From contig NZ_CP098612.1 of assembly GCF_023983615.1 (NCBI RefSeq), forward strand, positions 1-51,599: a DNA stretch of 51,599 bases. The letters run 5' to 3'. This DNA comes from Phormidium yuhuli AB48 (GTDB lineage Bacteria; Cyanobacteriota; Cyanobacteriia; Cyanobacteriales; Geitlerinemataceae). The translations under genes were made by a program, and so were the position numbers. Positions 34,068 to 41,305 of the stretch are shown piece after piece; position 1 is the stretch's first letter, and each line of letters starts with the position of its first letter. Under the pieces are notes generated by a model that saw nothing but the letters and a program-made list of their open reading frames with translations, was not told where the DNA came from and made no database searches.

Positions 34068-34511
34068 TTACAGGTAGAATGACAGGTTAGGAACAAACTT
34101 GGTTGCCTGGTCTTGTGCCAGTTTCAGCCGTAGTTCCAGTCCTTTCAAATGGGGACTGTGCAAGAGAGCCAGTTTCATTTCCTCCAGAACTTCAACCTGT
34201 TCGCGATGAAACTGAATGCGCTTTTCCAGCTCCAGTAATTCCTGTTGGTTTGCCTCAAACAGACGGGTTTTCTCAGTGCTGATATCGCTCATTAGCCGAG
34301 AAACCTTGGGAGTTTCAATGACTTGGCGCCGATAGCGCAGAATGATTTTCTGCTTCGGCGTCTCAAAGACCGTCCGTTTGGCGCTGCGATCGCCCCCAGT
34401 AAGGTCAATCGCTTCGGCGACAGCATTAGGGATGATTTTTGTTTTCAATTCCTCCTCCCGTTTCTTGATATCAAGACGGTGATTTAGTGCCAGTTCAAGG
34501 TAGCTGCCCAT
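34068..34511 (-). CDS. coiled-coil hypothetical protein
   Basis: 147 residues from ATG 34511, which follows GGAGGAC; a longer frame to 34589 overlaps the gene upstream and is not used. Strongly helical: KKREEELKTKIIP and TEKTRLFEANQQELLELEKRIQFHREQVEVLEEMKLALL form a coiled coil. Could be a structural or adaptor protein. Two bases after the stop of the next gene, so the pair is an operon. Confidence 0.68.
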   Translation of the reverse strand: MGSYLELALNHRLDIKKREEELKTKIIPNAVAEAIDLTGGDRSAKRTVFETPKQKIILRYRRQVIETPKVSRLMSDISTEKTRLFEANQQELLELEKRIQFHREQVEVLEEMKLALLHSPHLKGLELRLKLAQDQATKFVPNLSFYL

Positions 34512-34513
34512 AA

Positions 34514-34708
34514 TTAGTCCTCCAGAATGCGGTTGAAAGTAGATTCGTCGTTGGAGAGAAGCACGGAGAATGCCTCTCGCAGACGACAAAATTCATCCAA
34601 GGATTGCGGGGTATCGGGTTTGCCCGTTCGCGCCAAAAATGTGTAATAGTCTAGTTCGTCAAATGCTTTGCTAATGCGCTCAAATACACTTATGGTGTCG
34701 ATTGACAT
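34514..34708 (-). CDS. short helical protein
   Basis: 64 residues, acidic and helical (ISVFERISKAFDELDYYTFLARTG...LDEFCRLREAFSVLLSNDES). ATG preceded by GGAGG. The conserved AATCCGGTAGGG element is 27 bases upstream. No family recognised. Confidence 0.65.
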   Translation of the reverse strand: MSIDTISVFERISKAFDELDYYTFLARTGKPDTPQSLDEFCRLREAFSVLLSNDESTFNRILED

Positions 34709-34735
34709 GAGAACCTCCAGTAAGAATCGACACCT

Positions 34736-34754
34736 AATCCGGTAGGGTTCGGTG
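34736..34754 (-). promoter_or_regulatory. conserved element copy 1
   Basis: AATCCGGTAGGGTTCGGTGG on plus, read on minus before the gene starting at 34708 (27 bases). Preceded on plus by AATCGACACCT, matching the AATC-N6-AATCCGG layout of the other copies. Confidence 0.65.
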
Positions 34755-34755
34755 G

Positions 34756-34784
34756 ACTCTCCCCCAATAGCTGGAGGAGAGTTT
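34756..34784 (-). terminator. hairpin before the conserved element
   Basis: ACTCTCC and GGAGAGT arms around CCCAATAGCTGGA; lies between the SLOG gene's end and the next unit. Confidence 0.45.
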
Positions 34785-34790
34785 GACTGG

Positions 34791-35285
34791 TTAGAGCAGG
34801 GTCAGCTGAGTGGGGGCGATGTGTTGATGAAGTTGGCCCGTTTCAGGGTTAATCCAGTAGAGTGGCCGTTCTCGTGCGATCGCCCGTTGGATTGTGTAGC
34901 GCGTGCCTCCCCCGCGCCGGTGGTCGAAGATTGCAATGCCCATCTCACAGACCTCGACCATGTGCCGGTTGCGATGGTGGTTGCAGCCCATCTCGTACTG
35001 CTGGTGCAGCCATAGGATTTCCTCGGCCCCATTCAGCAGTTCCCAAAACACCCGCTGCTGGGACTTTGACCAGCGACTTTCGTATCCGTGGCAGGGGATT
35101 AACGCTTTCCAGGGAAGGCCCCGGCGCGTCCATTCCAGCGCGGCGAGTTGGTCGGTTCCCAGTGCCATGCCCGTATAAAAGCGAGTTGCCCCGTGGGCGA
35201 TCGCAAGGTCTGTCAATTTGGCCAGATACCGGGAAGTGTGACCCAGGTGGACTCGGCGATGTCCGGTCACAAAGCAATTAACCAT
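34791..35285 (-). CDS. SLOG-fold protein (YpsA/DprA-like)
   Basis: 164 residues: CFVTGHRRVHLGH (strand and glycine loop), FYTGMALGTDQLAALEW (the GMA-x-G-x-D block), ALIPCHGYESRWSKSQQ, NRHMVEVCEMGIAIFDHRRGGGTRYTIQRA. This is the YpsA/DUF1273 form of the SLOG (Rossmann-like) fold that binds nucleotides or their derivatives. Overlaps the next gene by 8 bases. Its ligand here is unknown. Confidence 0.85.
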   Translation of the reverse strand: MVNCFVTGHRRVHLGHTSRYLAKLTDLAIAHGATRFYTGMALGTDQLAALEWTRRGLPWKALIPCHGYESRWSKSQQRVFWELLNGAEEILWLHQQYEMGCNHHRNRHMVEVCEMGIAIFDHRRGGGTRYTIQRAIARERPLYWINPETGQLHQHIAPTQLTLL

Positions 35286-35724
35286 AGTGTTCTACTGCCT
35301 CCTCAATGAATCCATTAACCCCGGCAACGAAGCGCCGTCCCCAGGCTGCATTGCGAGAGTCGCTGATTCGGTAGCGTCGCAGGCTTGCCCGCACTAAAAG
35401 CTCTTGAACAAGCTCCTGGTTTTGGATACACCATTGTTGAATCAGTGCCTCCGTCGCCGGTTTGACGAATTGTTCCCGGACTCCACGGCTGCTGTATTCC
35501 AGCAGCACAGGTTCGGCAGTCAATTCATCAGTGGAAATGCTCCGGGCAAAGTCCCGCAGAAACTCATGGGTCAGGGTTTGCAGCATTTCACTCATTTCCT
35601 CGGTGAAGGGATGCACTGAATCGTCACACCGAGTTAGTTTCATGTGTTCTGGCTGAAAGCGATTGTCCTTGCCAATGTCGTAGCCTTTGCGATGATAGTA
35701 CAGTTGGATAACTTGGTTGTTCAT
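35278..35724 (-). CDS. hypothetical protein
   Basis: 148 residues, helical (MSEMLQTLTHEFLRDFARSIS, ALIQQWCIQNQELVQELLVRASLRRY). No motif recognised. The stop overlaps the start of the SLOG gene, so the two are translated together. Confidence 0.65.
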   Translation of the reverse strand: MNNQVIQLYYHRKGYDIGKDNRFQPEHMKLTRCDDSVHPFTEEMSEMLQTLTHEFLRDFARSISTDELTAEPVLLEYSSRGVREQFVKPATEALIQQWCIQNQELVQELLVRASLRRYRISDSRNAAWGRRFVAGVNGFIEEAVEHYG

Positions 35725-35749
35725 AGTTTTCTTGGTGTGCTAGTTGGTG

Positions 35750-36148
35750 TTAGTTGTTAAACTTCTGGCAATACTCAATCAACGCCGCTGCCAATAACGC
35801 AGCATGGTCGAGTTCAGAACCAGCAGTGTTTTTGTCCCACAATTGCTTATTGTGAGACCCCGCAAGGATAATTAACTCCTTGGCAAGACGTTCGTTCTGC
35901 TCAAGCCAAATAACCAGGAGTTCACGATAAAAAGCTTTACAAATTCCAACCTTGTCAACTTTAAGAGCAATGCTCAGGGTTAGGTCGGTTTTAGCTTTCA
36001 GCTTGGAGACCTCCATGAGTGTCCCAATATGGTTCCAGATATTTCCTACAGTTCCGTGAAAGTCAATAGTCATGAAGGTGGAACAAAATCGCTTATCCCC
36101 ATCTAGGGAAATGTCGTAGCCATTTTCGTCGGCTTGGAAGATATACAT
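35750..36148 (-). CDS. hypothetical protein
   Basis: 132 residues. Begins MYIFQADENGYDISLDGDKRF; the second half is helical and ends in AALLAAALIEYCQKFNN. ATG has AAGGAGAA before it and the conserved element 33 bases upstream. Some likeness in plan to the gene before it (a first strand with YDI, then helices), but I cannot show homology. Confidence 0.65.
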   Translation of the reverse strand: MYIFQADENGYDISLDGDKRFCSTFMTIDFHGTVGNIWNHIGTLMEVSKLKAKTDLTLSIALKVDKVGICKAFYRELLVIWLEQNERLAKELIILAGSHNKQLWDKNTAGSELDHAALLAAALIEYCQKFNN

Positions 36149-36180
36149 AATTCTCCTTGGAAGAATGAAAATCAGAAGCT

Positions 36181-36200
36181 AATCCGGTAGGGTTTGATGG
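36181..36200 (-). promoter_or_regulatory. conserved element copy 2
   Basis: AATCCGGTAGGGTTTGATGG, identical over 20 bases to copy 3; 33 bases from the start codon of the gene at 36148. Preceded on plus by AATCAGAAGCT. Confidence 0.7.
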
Positions 36201-36201
36201 T

Positions 36202-36236
36202 AAAAAAGACCCTCCTTTCTGGCAGGAGAGTCTTTT
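36202..36236 (-). terminator. intrinsic terminator, minus strand
   Basis: AAGACCCTCCT/AGGAGAGTCTT stem with T-run on minus (six A at 36202-36207). It lies 4 bases before the next gene's end and directly abuts the conserved element: terminator then promoter-like element. Confidence 0.75.
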
Positions 36237-36239
36237 AAG

Positions 36240-36764
36240 TCAACTGGTTTTCATTTGATTTAACAAGAGACCAAGTTGGGCTGGTGGACTCCACCCATTA
36301 AGGGTGACTTGGTTGTAACGGGCATCCACCCAACGAATGTGTAAGCTATACTGCTTGGCATAGTCTAAGGACTCTTTGACCCGTCCTTTGCTCTCCCCAT
36401 CCCAAATCGCCAAAGCCCCGGCACTGCGCCGAATCATAAATAAGGTCATCAGAGTTTCATCCGATAATGCCTTGTCGCCATGCTCCTCAGCAATAGCAAT
36501 CTGTTGGTAGGTTGCCTTCTCTAAGATGTCACGGTCATGGCGACTCAACCGCTCTCGATTCTGCAAACTTGCTGCACTCCAGCTTGGAGGATGTACAATA
36601 CACAATTGCCCATTCCAGGCTTCAGCAAATGCTTTCTCTGGCTCGGTTGATGCCGGGGTAATAACTGAGCTTGCCTGAAGATTATAGGCTTCCTCTTTTA
36701 AGACCCGTAGGGCTGACTCTGTGATAGCAGGATTGTAGTTCTCCGCTACAAATAAATACTGCAT
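36240..36764 (-). CDS. SLOG-like hypothetical protein
   Basis: 174 residues from ATG 36764. MQYLFVAENYNPAITESALRVLKEEAYNL at the start, LCIVHPPSWSAASLQNRERLSRHDRDI in the middle, and MIRRSAGALAIWDGESKGRVKESLDYAKQYSLHIRWVD at the end. The last block has the W-D-G-x-S-x-G-x-x-x-x-x-x-x-A-K pattern of SLOG/YspA proteins. Similar in plan to the other two SLOG proteins here but more diverged. Confidence 0.58.
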   Translation of the reverse strand: MQYLFVAENYNPAITESALRVLKEEAYNLQASSVITPASTEPEKAFAEAWNGQLCIVHPPSWSAASLQNRERLSRHDRDILEKATYQQIAIAEEHGDKALSDETLMTLFMIRRSAGALAIWDGESKGRVKESLDYAKQYSLHIRWVDARYNQVTLNGWSPPAQLGLLLNQMKTS

Positions 36765-36876
36765 AGTCTGTAAAAACAATAACTTTTTGCGTCTGTTTAG
36801 TCAAAAAAACACGACTTTTTCTCGCGTATGTAATACGACGTATTACAACGGTTATAGACATTATACGGTTTCTTGA

Positions 36877-36906
36877 TAAAAAAAGACCCCCTAAGTCGGG
36901 AGTCTT
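36877..36906 (-). terminator. intrinsic terminator, minus strand
   Basis: AGACCCCC/GGGAGTCT hairpin, seven A on plus; 12 bases after the stop of the 59-residue gene. Confidence 0.7.
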
Positions 36907-36917
36907 GTAACATTTTT

Positions 36918-37097
36918 TTACCACTCATCATCAGGGAAGCACTCTAGTTCTTCTTCTGATAACTCGGGTTCAGGAAGGGTAGAAGCTGGGCAAATATAAT
37001 GCCCCTTCCCGTCCTCTCGGGGATAATAATAAACCTCGTCCCATATATCTTCAGGATGAGGTTCGTAGCGGTCATCAGTCGGGGGTAATGAGTACAT
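36918..37097 (-). CDS. very acidic 59-residue protein
   Basis: Starts MYSLPPTDDRYEPHPEDIWDE, ends ELSEEEELECFPDDEW-like acidic tail (ELSEEELECFPDDEW). ATG preceded by GAGGAAATT. Net charge is strongly negative. It has its own terminator 12 bases downstream, which supports a real gene. No family recognised; DNA mimicry is only a thought. Confidence 0.6.
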   Translation of the reverse strand: MYSLPPTDDRYEPHPEDIWDEVYYYPREDGKGHYICPASTLPEPELSEEELECFPDDEW

Positions 37098-37115
37098 AAT
37101 TTCCTCAGTTAAACA

Positions 37116-37376
37116 TCAAGAATCAATCTGGCAAGGTTTCTTCATCCAACGGTTGATTAGTCCCATGTAGATTGATTTCTCATTGCAATTCATGCGATGG
37201 AGTTGAGGGGTTCCCATTTGTCCAAACGAGAAGCGCAGCCGGTCAAGCTGTGCAGCCTTGCGGAATTGATACCGGTGAAGTTCCCGGCGTTGGTCGGGGG
37301 TCAGGTGGCGAGGGGCGCTCAACTGGCAGAAATGGGCGTAGGCGCTGGCAATGTCTAATCGGTCGAAACTGAGCAT
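37116..37376 (-). CDS. hypothetical protein, short paralogue of the 38015 gene product
   Basis: 86 residues. SAYAHFCQLSAPRHLTPDQRRELHRYQFRKAAQLDRLRFSFGQM matches SAYYRFSRLPMPDFLTGAEQRKLRVYQACKAEQIERIADRLKFDW of the larger gene in both spacing and key residues, and both end this block with a KSIYMGLINRW/WKVYIKLIQKW segment. GGAGGAATC before ATG. Helical; unknown function. Confidence 0.7.
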   Translation of the reverse strand: MLSFDRLDIASAYAHFCQLSAPRHLTPDQRRELHRYQFRKAAQLDRLRFSFGQMGTPQLHRMNCNEKSIYMGLINRWMKKPCQIDS

Positions 37377-37390
37377 GATTCCTCCATAAG

Positions 37391-37422
37391 AAAGCCCCCA
37401 TCGGTGTCATCGATGAGGGCTG
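37391..37422 (-). terminator. hairpin 15 bases before a start codon
   Basis: AGCCCCCATCG/CGATGAGGGCT stem (one wobble) just upstream of the RBS of the 37116 gene. Confidence 0.55.
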
Positions 37423-37501
37423 TTTGTACGTGATACTGTGGGTTTGGATTACGAGTCAGCCGGGCCACCGGGAGGATAAGCTCCTCGATGGCCCATTTTG
37501 G

Positions 37502-37936
37502 TTAGTTGAGGCGATAGACCAGGCATTTCATGCCCAATCCTGTTTCGATTTCTTCCCGTAATTCTTCTAGAATTACTTGGACATCGTCGGGGTCGATGTC
37601 TTCGAGCAGATTCTCCTCGTTGTCATAGAAAGCCAGGAAATATCCACGGCCATATGCACCGATGGCATCATCCACAAACTGGTCGATGTCCTCAATGAGT
37701 TCGTGAAATGCAGCATTGGCATCAGTCTCGCATAGCCCTTGTTGGATTGTCAGGATGACATCTGCTGACAACACTTTGCAGTGTTTTGCGATGAAATCTG
37801 CATTGAAAGCCCATAGGGAGTCTTTGATGTATTCCTTGGCGGCTTGGTTGGCGGCCTTTTCGGTGAAGGCGATCGCAAACTCGCAGTCTTCGTTGTCAAC
37901 GATGGGTAGCCCGTAATGTGTATTTTCGTTCTCCAT
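37502..37936 (-). CDS. acidic hypothetical protein of the GYFLA family
   Basis: 144 residues, acidic. Contains YGRGYFLAFYDNEENLLEDID and ends CLVYRLN; the gene at 39694 has MGCGYFLATHDHKEVVCKF and ends FWMYRLH. The two are probably diverged paralogues. No enzyme motif. Confidence 0.68.
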   Translation of the reverse strand: MENENTHYGLPIVDNEDCEFAIAFTEKAANQAAKEYIKDSLWAFNADFIAKHCKVLSADVILTIQQGLCETDANAAFHELIEDIDQFVDDAIGAYGRGYFLAFYDNEENLLEDIDPDDVQVILEELREEIETGLGMKCLVYRLN

Positions 37937-38014
37937 GGTTTTTCTCCAATAAACAGCCCTCCCATTTCCAGGAGGTTCCGGGTGTTGTTTAGCGGTCGCA
38001 CGCTTGCCTTGGAG

Positions 38015-38845
38015 TTAGAACGTGAAGCCAAGACTTTCGATATCGCAGCGGAACTCACCAAGCAATGTCACTAAACGGCCCAGTAACCATTCGGGGTCAC
38101 ACAATTGTTCCGCTGTCGCATCAGGGGCGATCGCAGACCGTCGCGCCGCCTCCAAGTCGGCCACCTTTTCAGTGCGATCGTCAATTTTCAGGAACAGGTC
38201 GCGTTGGGGATTGAGGGCGATCGCCTCCTCCGCTTTCCAGATTTCCGTGTAGGCGATACACCGTTGGGACATCTTCAGCCCCCCAGCAAGTTTGCCCTCG
38301 CGCTCATACAACCAGCCATGAGTTGGTAGATTCTGCCGCGCGTGGTACATCGTGTTTGCAATGTAATGGAGTGGTCCATCAGCACTGCACAGATGCCATT
38401 TCAGCAGATGGGCATACTCAGGAAATGCCTCGGCAAACTCATCATGACAGCAGCCAAACATTCCCTGTTCGGGGATGTCGGCGGTGATGGCAAAGGTGTT
38501 GTGGCCATTGCCGCATTCATCGTCATACCGAATTTCGGCATTGATGCGGCTGCCATCGTTGAGTGTTCCCTGAAGCTTCAATTTCTGGAACTTGACCAAT
38601 TTGGTGGGAATCAGCCATTTCTGAATGAGCTTGATGTAAACCTTCCATTCACCCCACGGGATTCCCGCAGGGTGGTTGATTTCCTCCCAGTCAAATTTCA
38701 ACCGGTCGGCGATGCGCTCGATTTGCTCAGCTTTGCAAGCTTGATAAACCCGTAGTTTGCGCTGTTCAGCCCCCGTCAGAAAGTCTGGCATCGGTAAACG
38801 GGAAAACCGATAGTAGGCAGAAACGATGTATGTTCGATTCATCAT
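38015..38845 (-). CDS. hypothetical protein with an N-terminal duplicated domain
   Basis: 276 residues, ATGATG start with GGAG before it. Residues 1-85 are the domain shared with the 86-residue gene at 37116; residues 85-200 contain YDDECGNGHNTFAITADIPEQGMFGCCHDEFAEAFPEYAHLLKWHLCSADGPLHYIANTMYHA, with conserved-looking Cys/His (GCCHDE, WHLCS, H-Y-x-A-N-T-x-Y-H). Unknown function; the Cys/His set may bind metal. Confidence 0.72.
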   Translation of the reverse strand: MMNRTYIVSAYYRFSRLPMPDFLTGAEQRKLRVYQACKAEQIERIADRLKFDWEEINHPAGIPWGEWKVYIKLIQKWLIPTKLVKFQKLKLQGTLNDGSRINAEIRYDDECGNGHNTFAITADIPEQGMFGCCHDEFAEAFPEYAHLLKWHLCSADGPLHYIANTMYHARQNLPTHGWLYEREGKLAGGLKMSQRCIAYTEIWKAEEAIALNPQRDLFLKIDDRTEKVADLEAARRSAIAPDATAEQLCDPEWLLGRLVTLLGEFRCDIESLGFTF

Positions 38846-38864
38846 GAGTTTTCTCCAATAAGAA

Positions 38865-38888
38865 AGCCCCCCTGTTTCCAGGAGGGCT
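38865..38888 (-). terminator. hairpin 20 bases before a start codon
   Basis: AGCCCCCCTG/CAGGAGGGCT, loop TTTC, directly before the RBS of the 38015 gene. Same position as in other genes of this row. Confidence 0.6.
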
Positions 38889-38923
38889 AGGGTTCTGTGT
38901 GCGGATTTGTGGTGGGCGATTAG

Positions 38924-39643
38924 CTAGGCTCCTTTGAGCATCCGTTGGAACCGCAGTTTGGCTCCTTTGGTTAAGAGTGGTTCGATGGGATGCTCAAACA
39001 AACATTGTTGCCGTGTGTAATACCAGCAAATCGACTTCAGTTCATATTTATTCTCGAAGTCCAACAAGTAATACCCGACCTGTTGGATAATGCAATCCAG
39101 GTCAAGTGGATATTTACGACCTGTTGTACGAATATCCCACAAGGTATTATTGATAATGAGATTTGCATCCGCGCCTCCCACTTCAAAAGACCCATCAAAT
39201 TGTGGGTTAGCGATGAGATTTGTGGCTTCGACTTTCCCCAGTACATGGGAAAAAATCGCCGTAATGTTTGCGACATCCTCCACTGTTGGAGATAAGTCAG
39301 GAGGTAATTTCTTGATGCTTTTAGGCATATCGCCTGTACGAAGCTGGGAATCCATCAATCCCATAACCACCCATTTAGCTGGCTCTGGAACATTATGGGG
39401 GTACTTGTGGCAATATCCAGCTACTGTTTGTTCCCAGATTTCCTCCCCACCTAGAAAATCACGCACAGCGTAAATGGTTGACATACCGGTTAGTGGGTAA
39501 TTCGTCCCAGTAACGGGCGCATGGATGACAGGACCACAGTCTTGATGGTGGTCAACAAGGGCCCGGCAGTAGTCAAGGTTCAACATTGCCATCAATTGCC
39601 AGTAGATGACAGTCTTTTTCTTGATGTGATAAGTTAGTGACAT
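38924..39643 (-). CDS. PD-(D/E)xK-like nuclease
   Basis: 239 residues. The block FDGSFEVGGADANLIINNTLWDIRTTGRKYPLDLDCIIQQVGYYLLD (about 148-195) has the order expected of a PD-(D/E)xK core: D in GGADANL, then L-W-D-I-R-T-T in place of D-I-K-T, then a helix with Q and GY. The N-terminal part is an added domain (TNYPLTGMSTIYAVRDFL). Likely a DNA-cutting or DNA-processing enzyme; K of the motif is R here, which may weaken catalysis. Confidence 0.65.
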   Translation of the reverse strand: MSLTYHIKKKTVIYWQLMAMLNLDYCRALVDHHQDCGPVIHAPVTGTNYPLTGMSTIYAVRDFLGGEEIWEQTVAGYCHKYPHNVPEPAKWVVMGLMDSQLRTGDMPKSIKKLPPDLSPTVEDVANITAIFSHVLGKVEATNLIANPQFDGSFEVGGADANLIINNTLWDIRTTGRKYPLDLDCIIQQVGYYLLDFENKYELKSICWYYTRQQCLFEHPIEPLLTKGAKLRFQRMLKGA

Positions 39644-39693
39644 GACACTTTTCTCCCTAGTAGAAGCCCCGCAAGGGCAGGGCGTGTAATCAA

Positions 39694-40203
39694 TTAGTGC
39701 AAGCGATACATCCAGAATTTATCGGGATTGGGTTCGATAAGCTTAAGAGTTGCCAGGAACTCTTCTGAGTTGATTTCTGGAACAAGCTCATCGCGATTGA
39801 TATATTCATTATCGCCGACAATGGATTCCTCCTTCTCAAGGGCTGTATATAGCCCATCAGTGAACTTGCAGACTACCTCTTTGTGGTCGTGAGTTGCCAG
39901 GAAATAGCCACAGCCCATGTATTCGGCTTGGAACCAAACCAGACTTAGGAAGGCGCTGTCTTCCATGGTCTGCCGCAAGTTATGATTTCCGTCATGCCCA
40001 AGGGTTTGGAGGAGGGCAATCCCCTTTGCGTCAAGACATGAATATGGTTCAATGTCCTGTGAAGGAATCAAAAACAGCGACTGCTCCACAGCTAGTTTCA
40101 TTGCATGGCGGCGATGTCCGTCGCTTGGAGCAACTGCCCAAAACTCAGAAGTTCCTGTAGAGAAAATCGGGAGAATGAAATGGTGGCGGTTAGTAAATTT
40201 CAC
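39694..40203 (-). CDS. hypothetical protein of the GYFLA family
   Basis: 169 residues from GTG 40203. KFTNRHHFILPIFSTGTSEFWAVAPSDGHRRHAMKLAVEQSLF at the start; CGYFLATHDHKEVVC and end WMYRLH as in the 37502 gene. Conserved element 29 bases upstream. Function unknown. Confidence 0.68.
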   Translation of the reverse strand: MKFTNRHHFILPIFSTGTSEFWAVAPSDGHRRHAMKLAVEQSLFLIPSQDIEPYSCLDAKGIALLQTLGHDGNHNLRQTMEDSAFLSLVWFQAEYMGCGYFLATHDHKEVVCKFTDGLYTALEKEESIVGDNEYINRDELVPEINSEEFLATLKLIEPNPDKFWMYRLH

Positions 40204-40231
40204 GACTTACCTTGATAAACAATCAAGAGAA

Positions 40232-40251
40232 AATCCGGTAGGGTTTGATGG
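40232..40251 (-). promoter_or_regulatory. conserved element copy 3
   Basis: AATCCGGTAGGGTTTGATGG; 28 bases from the GTG start at 40203. Preceded on plus by AATCAAGAGAA. Confidence 0.7.
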
Positions 40252-40334
40252 CTGAGTGGTTTATAGTAAAGTTGCCCCATTGGTTCCGGTGATGGTTTTT
40301 ATAAGTTATCGTTTCAATAAATAGTTATCATAAT

Positions 40335-40369
40335 AAAAAACCTCCCCCCGAGACAAGAAGGGAGGAGGT
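40335..40369 (-). terminator. intrinsic terminator, minus strand
   Basis: CCTCCCCCC and GGGAGGAGG arms, six A on plus before the stem. First of two terminators between 40251 and 40447. Confidence 0.7.
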
Positions 40370-40405
40370 AACAGATTCAGCTTGTCGTTCTATTGCCATT
40401 TTATC

Positions 40406-40441
40406 TAAAAAAAGACCCTCTCGCAAAGGAGAAGGTCTTTT
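40406..40441 (-). terminator. intrinsic terminator, minus strand
   Basis: AAGACCCTCTC/GAGAAGGTCTT stem with seven A on plus; 6 bases after the stop of the 52-residue gene. Confidence 0.8.
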
Positions 40442-40446
40442 GTCGA

Positions 40447-40605
40447 TTAGAATGGAGGAATCATGTCAATTTCCTTGAAGGACTCAATCGCCCATTGCTC
40501 CTCTTTCGCAAGTTCCTCAGGAGTCAAGTCCTCTATTTTAGGAAAGAAATGGTCATCCGCCCATTCGAGGGCTTTGACTTGCTCGGGACTGAGTTGTTCG
40601 CTCAT
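40447..40605 (-). CDS. 52-residue acidic protein
   Basis: MSEQLSPEQVKALEWADDHFFPKIED, then LTPEELAKEEQWAIESFKEI. Helical and acidic. A strong terminator follows the stop and the reading frame fills the gap exactly between two units, so it is likely real. No family recognised. Confidence 0.55.
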   Translation of the reverse strand: MSEQLSPEQVKALEWADDHFFPKIEDLTPEELAKEEQWAIESFKEIDMIPPF

Positions 40606-40679
40606 GGGATTTTCCAAAAAACATCCAACCCCATGAGCGGAAGCGATTTATTGATTATTGGTTCGTTAGTCTATTGGTG

Positions 40680-41177
40680 CTAGGCGTAATTGTTCGGACC
40701 ACGGATGATTTTCAACAGGTCTTTCTTGCGTCCACGAGCCGCACCTTTGATTTTTAACCGCGCTCCAAGTTTCCGAAGCTGTGTAGCGGTTAAATCCTTC
40801 AATTCCTTGTCTCCCAGTCCCAAGGCGGCGAGATGATAAGCCAGCGGTTCGGTAACCGGTTTCTTGGCGGGATAGAGTGCAGTAATCTCACCCAGCTTGT
40901 CGGGATAGCCTTCGGCAACGTAGTGCTTGACCGTCTTACTGGCGTAGAGAGGTCGCGGCAAGTGGTCTTGGTCTAGTTTGGTGTCGCTTTGCGTGTCGGG
41001 TGCGATCGCCAAATGGTTACCAGCCGAAACCGTCTTGCTCGTACAGTCTTTGGCAAATTCGCGGAATTGGCCCCGGTGAATGGACTGGATGAGATGAGCC
41101 AGGTCGATGGCCCAACAGAAAACGAGAGGAGCAATCGTCAGGGCGATCGCAAATTCAAAGACAAGATTAAGTTCCAT
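40680..41177 (-). CDS. membrane protein with a SAP-like C-terminal motif
   Basis: 165 residues. N-terminal membrane helix (MELNLVFEFAIALTIAPLVFCWAIDLAHL). The last 35 residues, LKDLTATQLRKLGARLKIKGAARGRKKDLLKII, look like a SAP helix-hairpin-helix that binds DNA. Thus a possible membrane-DNA tether. Conserved element 28 bases upstream of ATG. Confidence 0.7.
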   Translation of the reverse strand: MELNLVFEFAIALTIAPLVFCWAIDLAHLIQSIHRGQFREFAKDCTSKTVSAGNHLAIAPDTQSDTKLDQDHLPRPLYASKTVKHYVAEGYPDKLGEITALYPAKKPVTEPLAYHLAALGLGDKELKDLTATQLRKLGARLKIKGAARGRKKDLLKIIRGPNNYA

Positions 41178-41204
41178 TTTGATTCTCTGTAAAAGTCGAG
41201 AACC

Positions 41205-41219
41205 AATCCGGTAGGGTTT
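41205..41219 (-). promoter_or_regulatory. conserved element copy 4
   Basis: AATCCGGTAGGGTTT, 28 bases from the ATG at 41177. Preceded on plus by AGTCGAGAACC. Similarity ends after the TTT. Confidence 0.65.
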
Positions 41220-41305
41220 CTCGTGTCTCGCGACTCACCCCTCGATTCTCTGAGGGGGCGGCGGCGGACGGGGACGGCGAGGAGCCGCCGCGCCCGGCTG
41301 CTTTG

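Noticed and set aside
34862-35281. 139-codon plus frame over the SLOG gene
   Set aside because: Shadow of a well-supported minus-strand gene.
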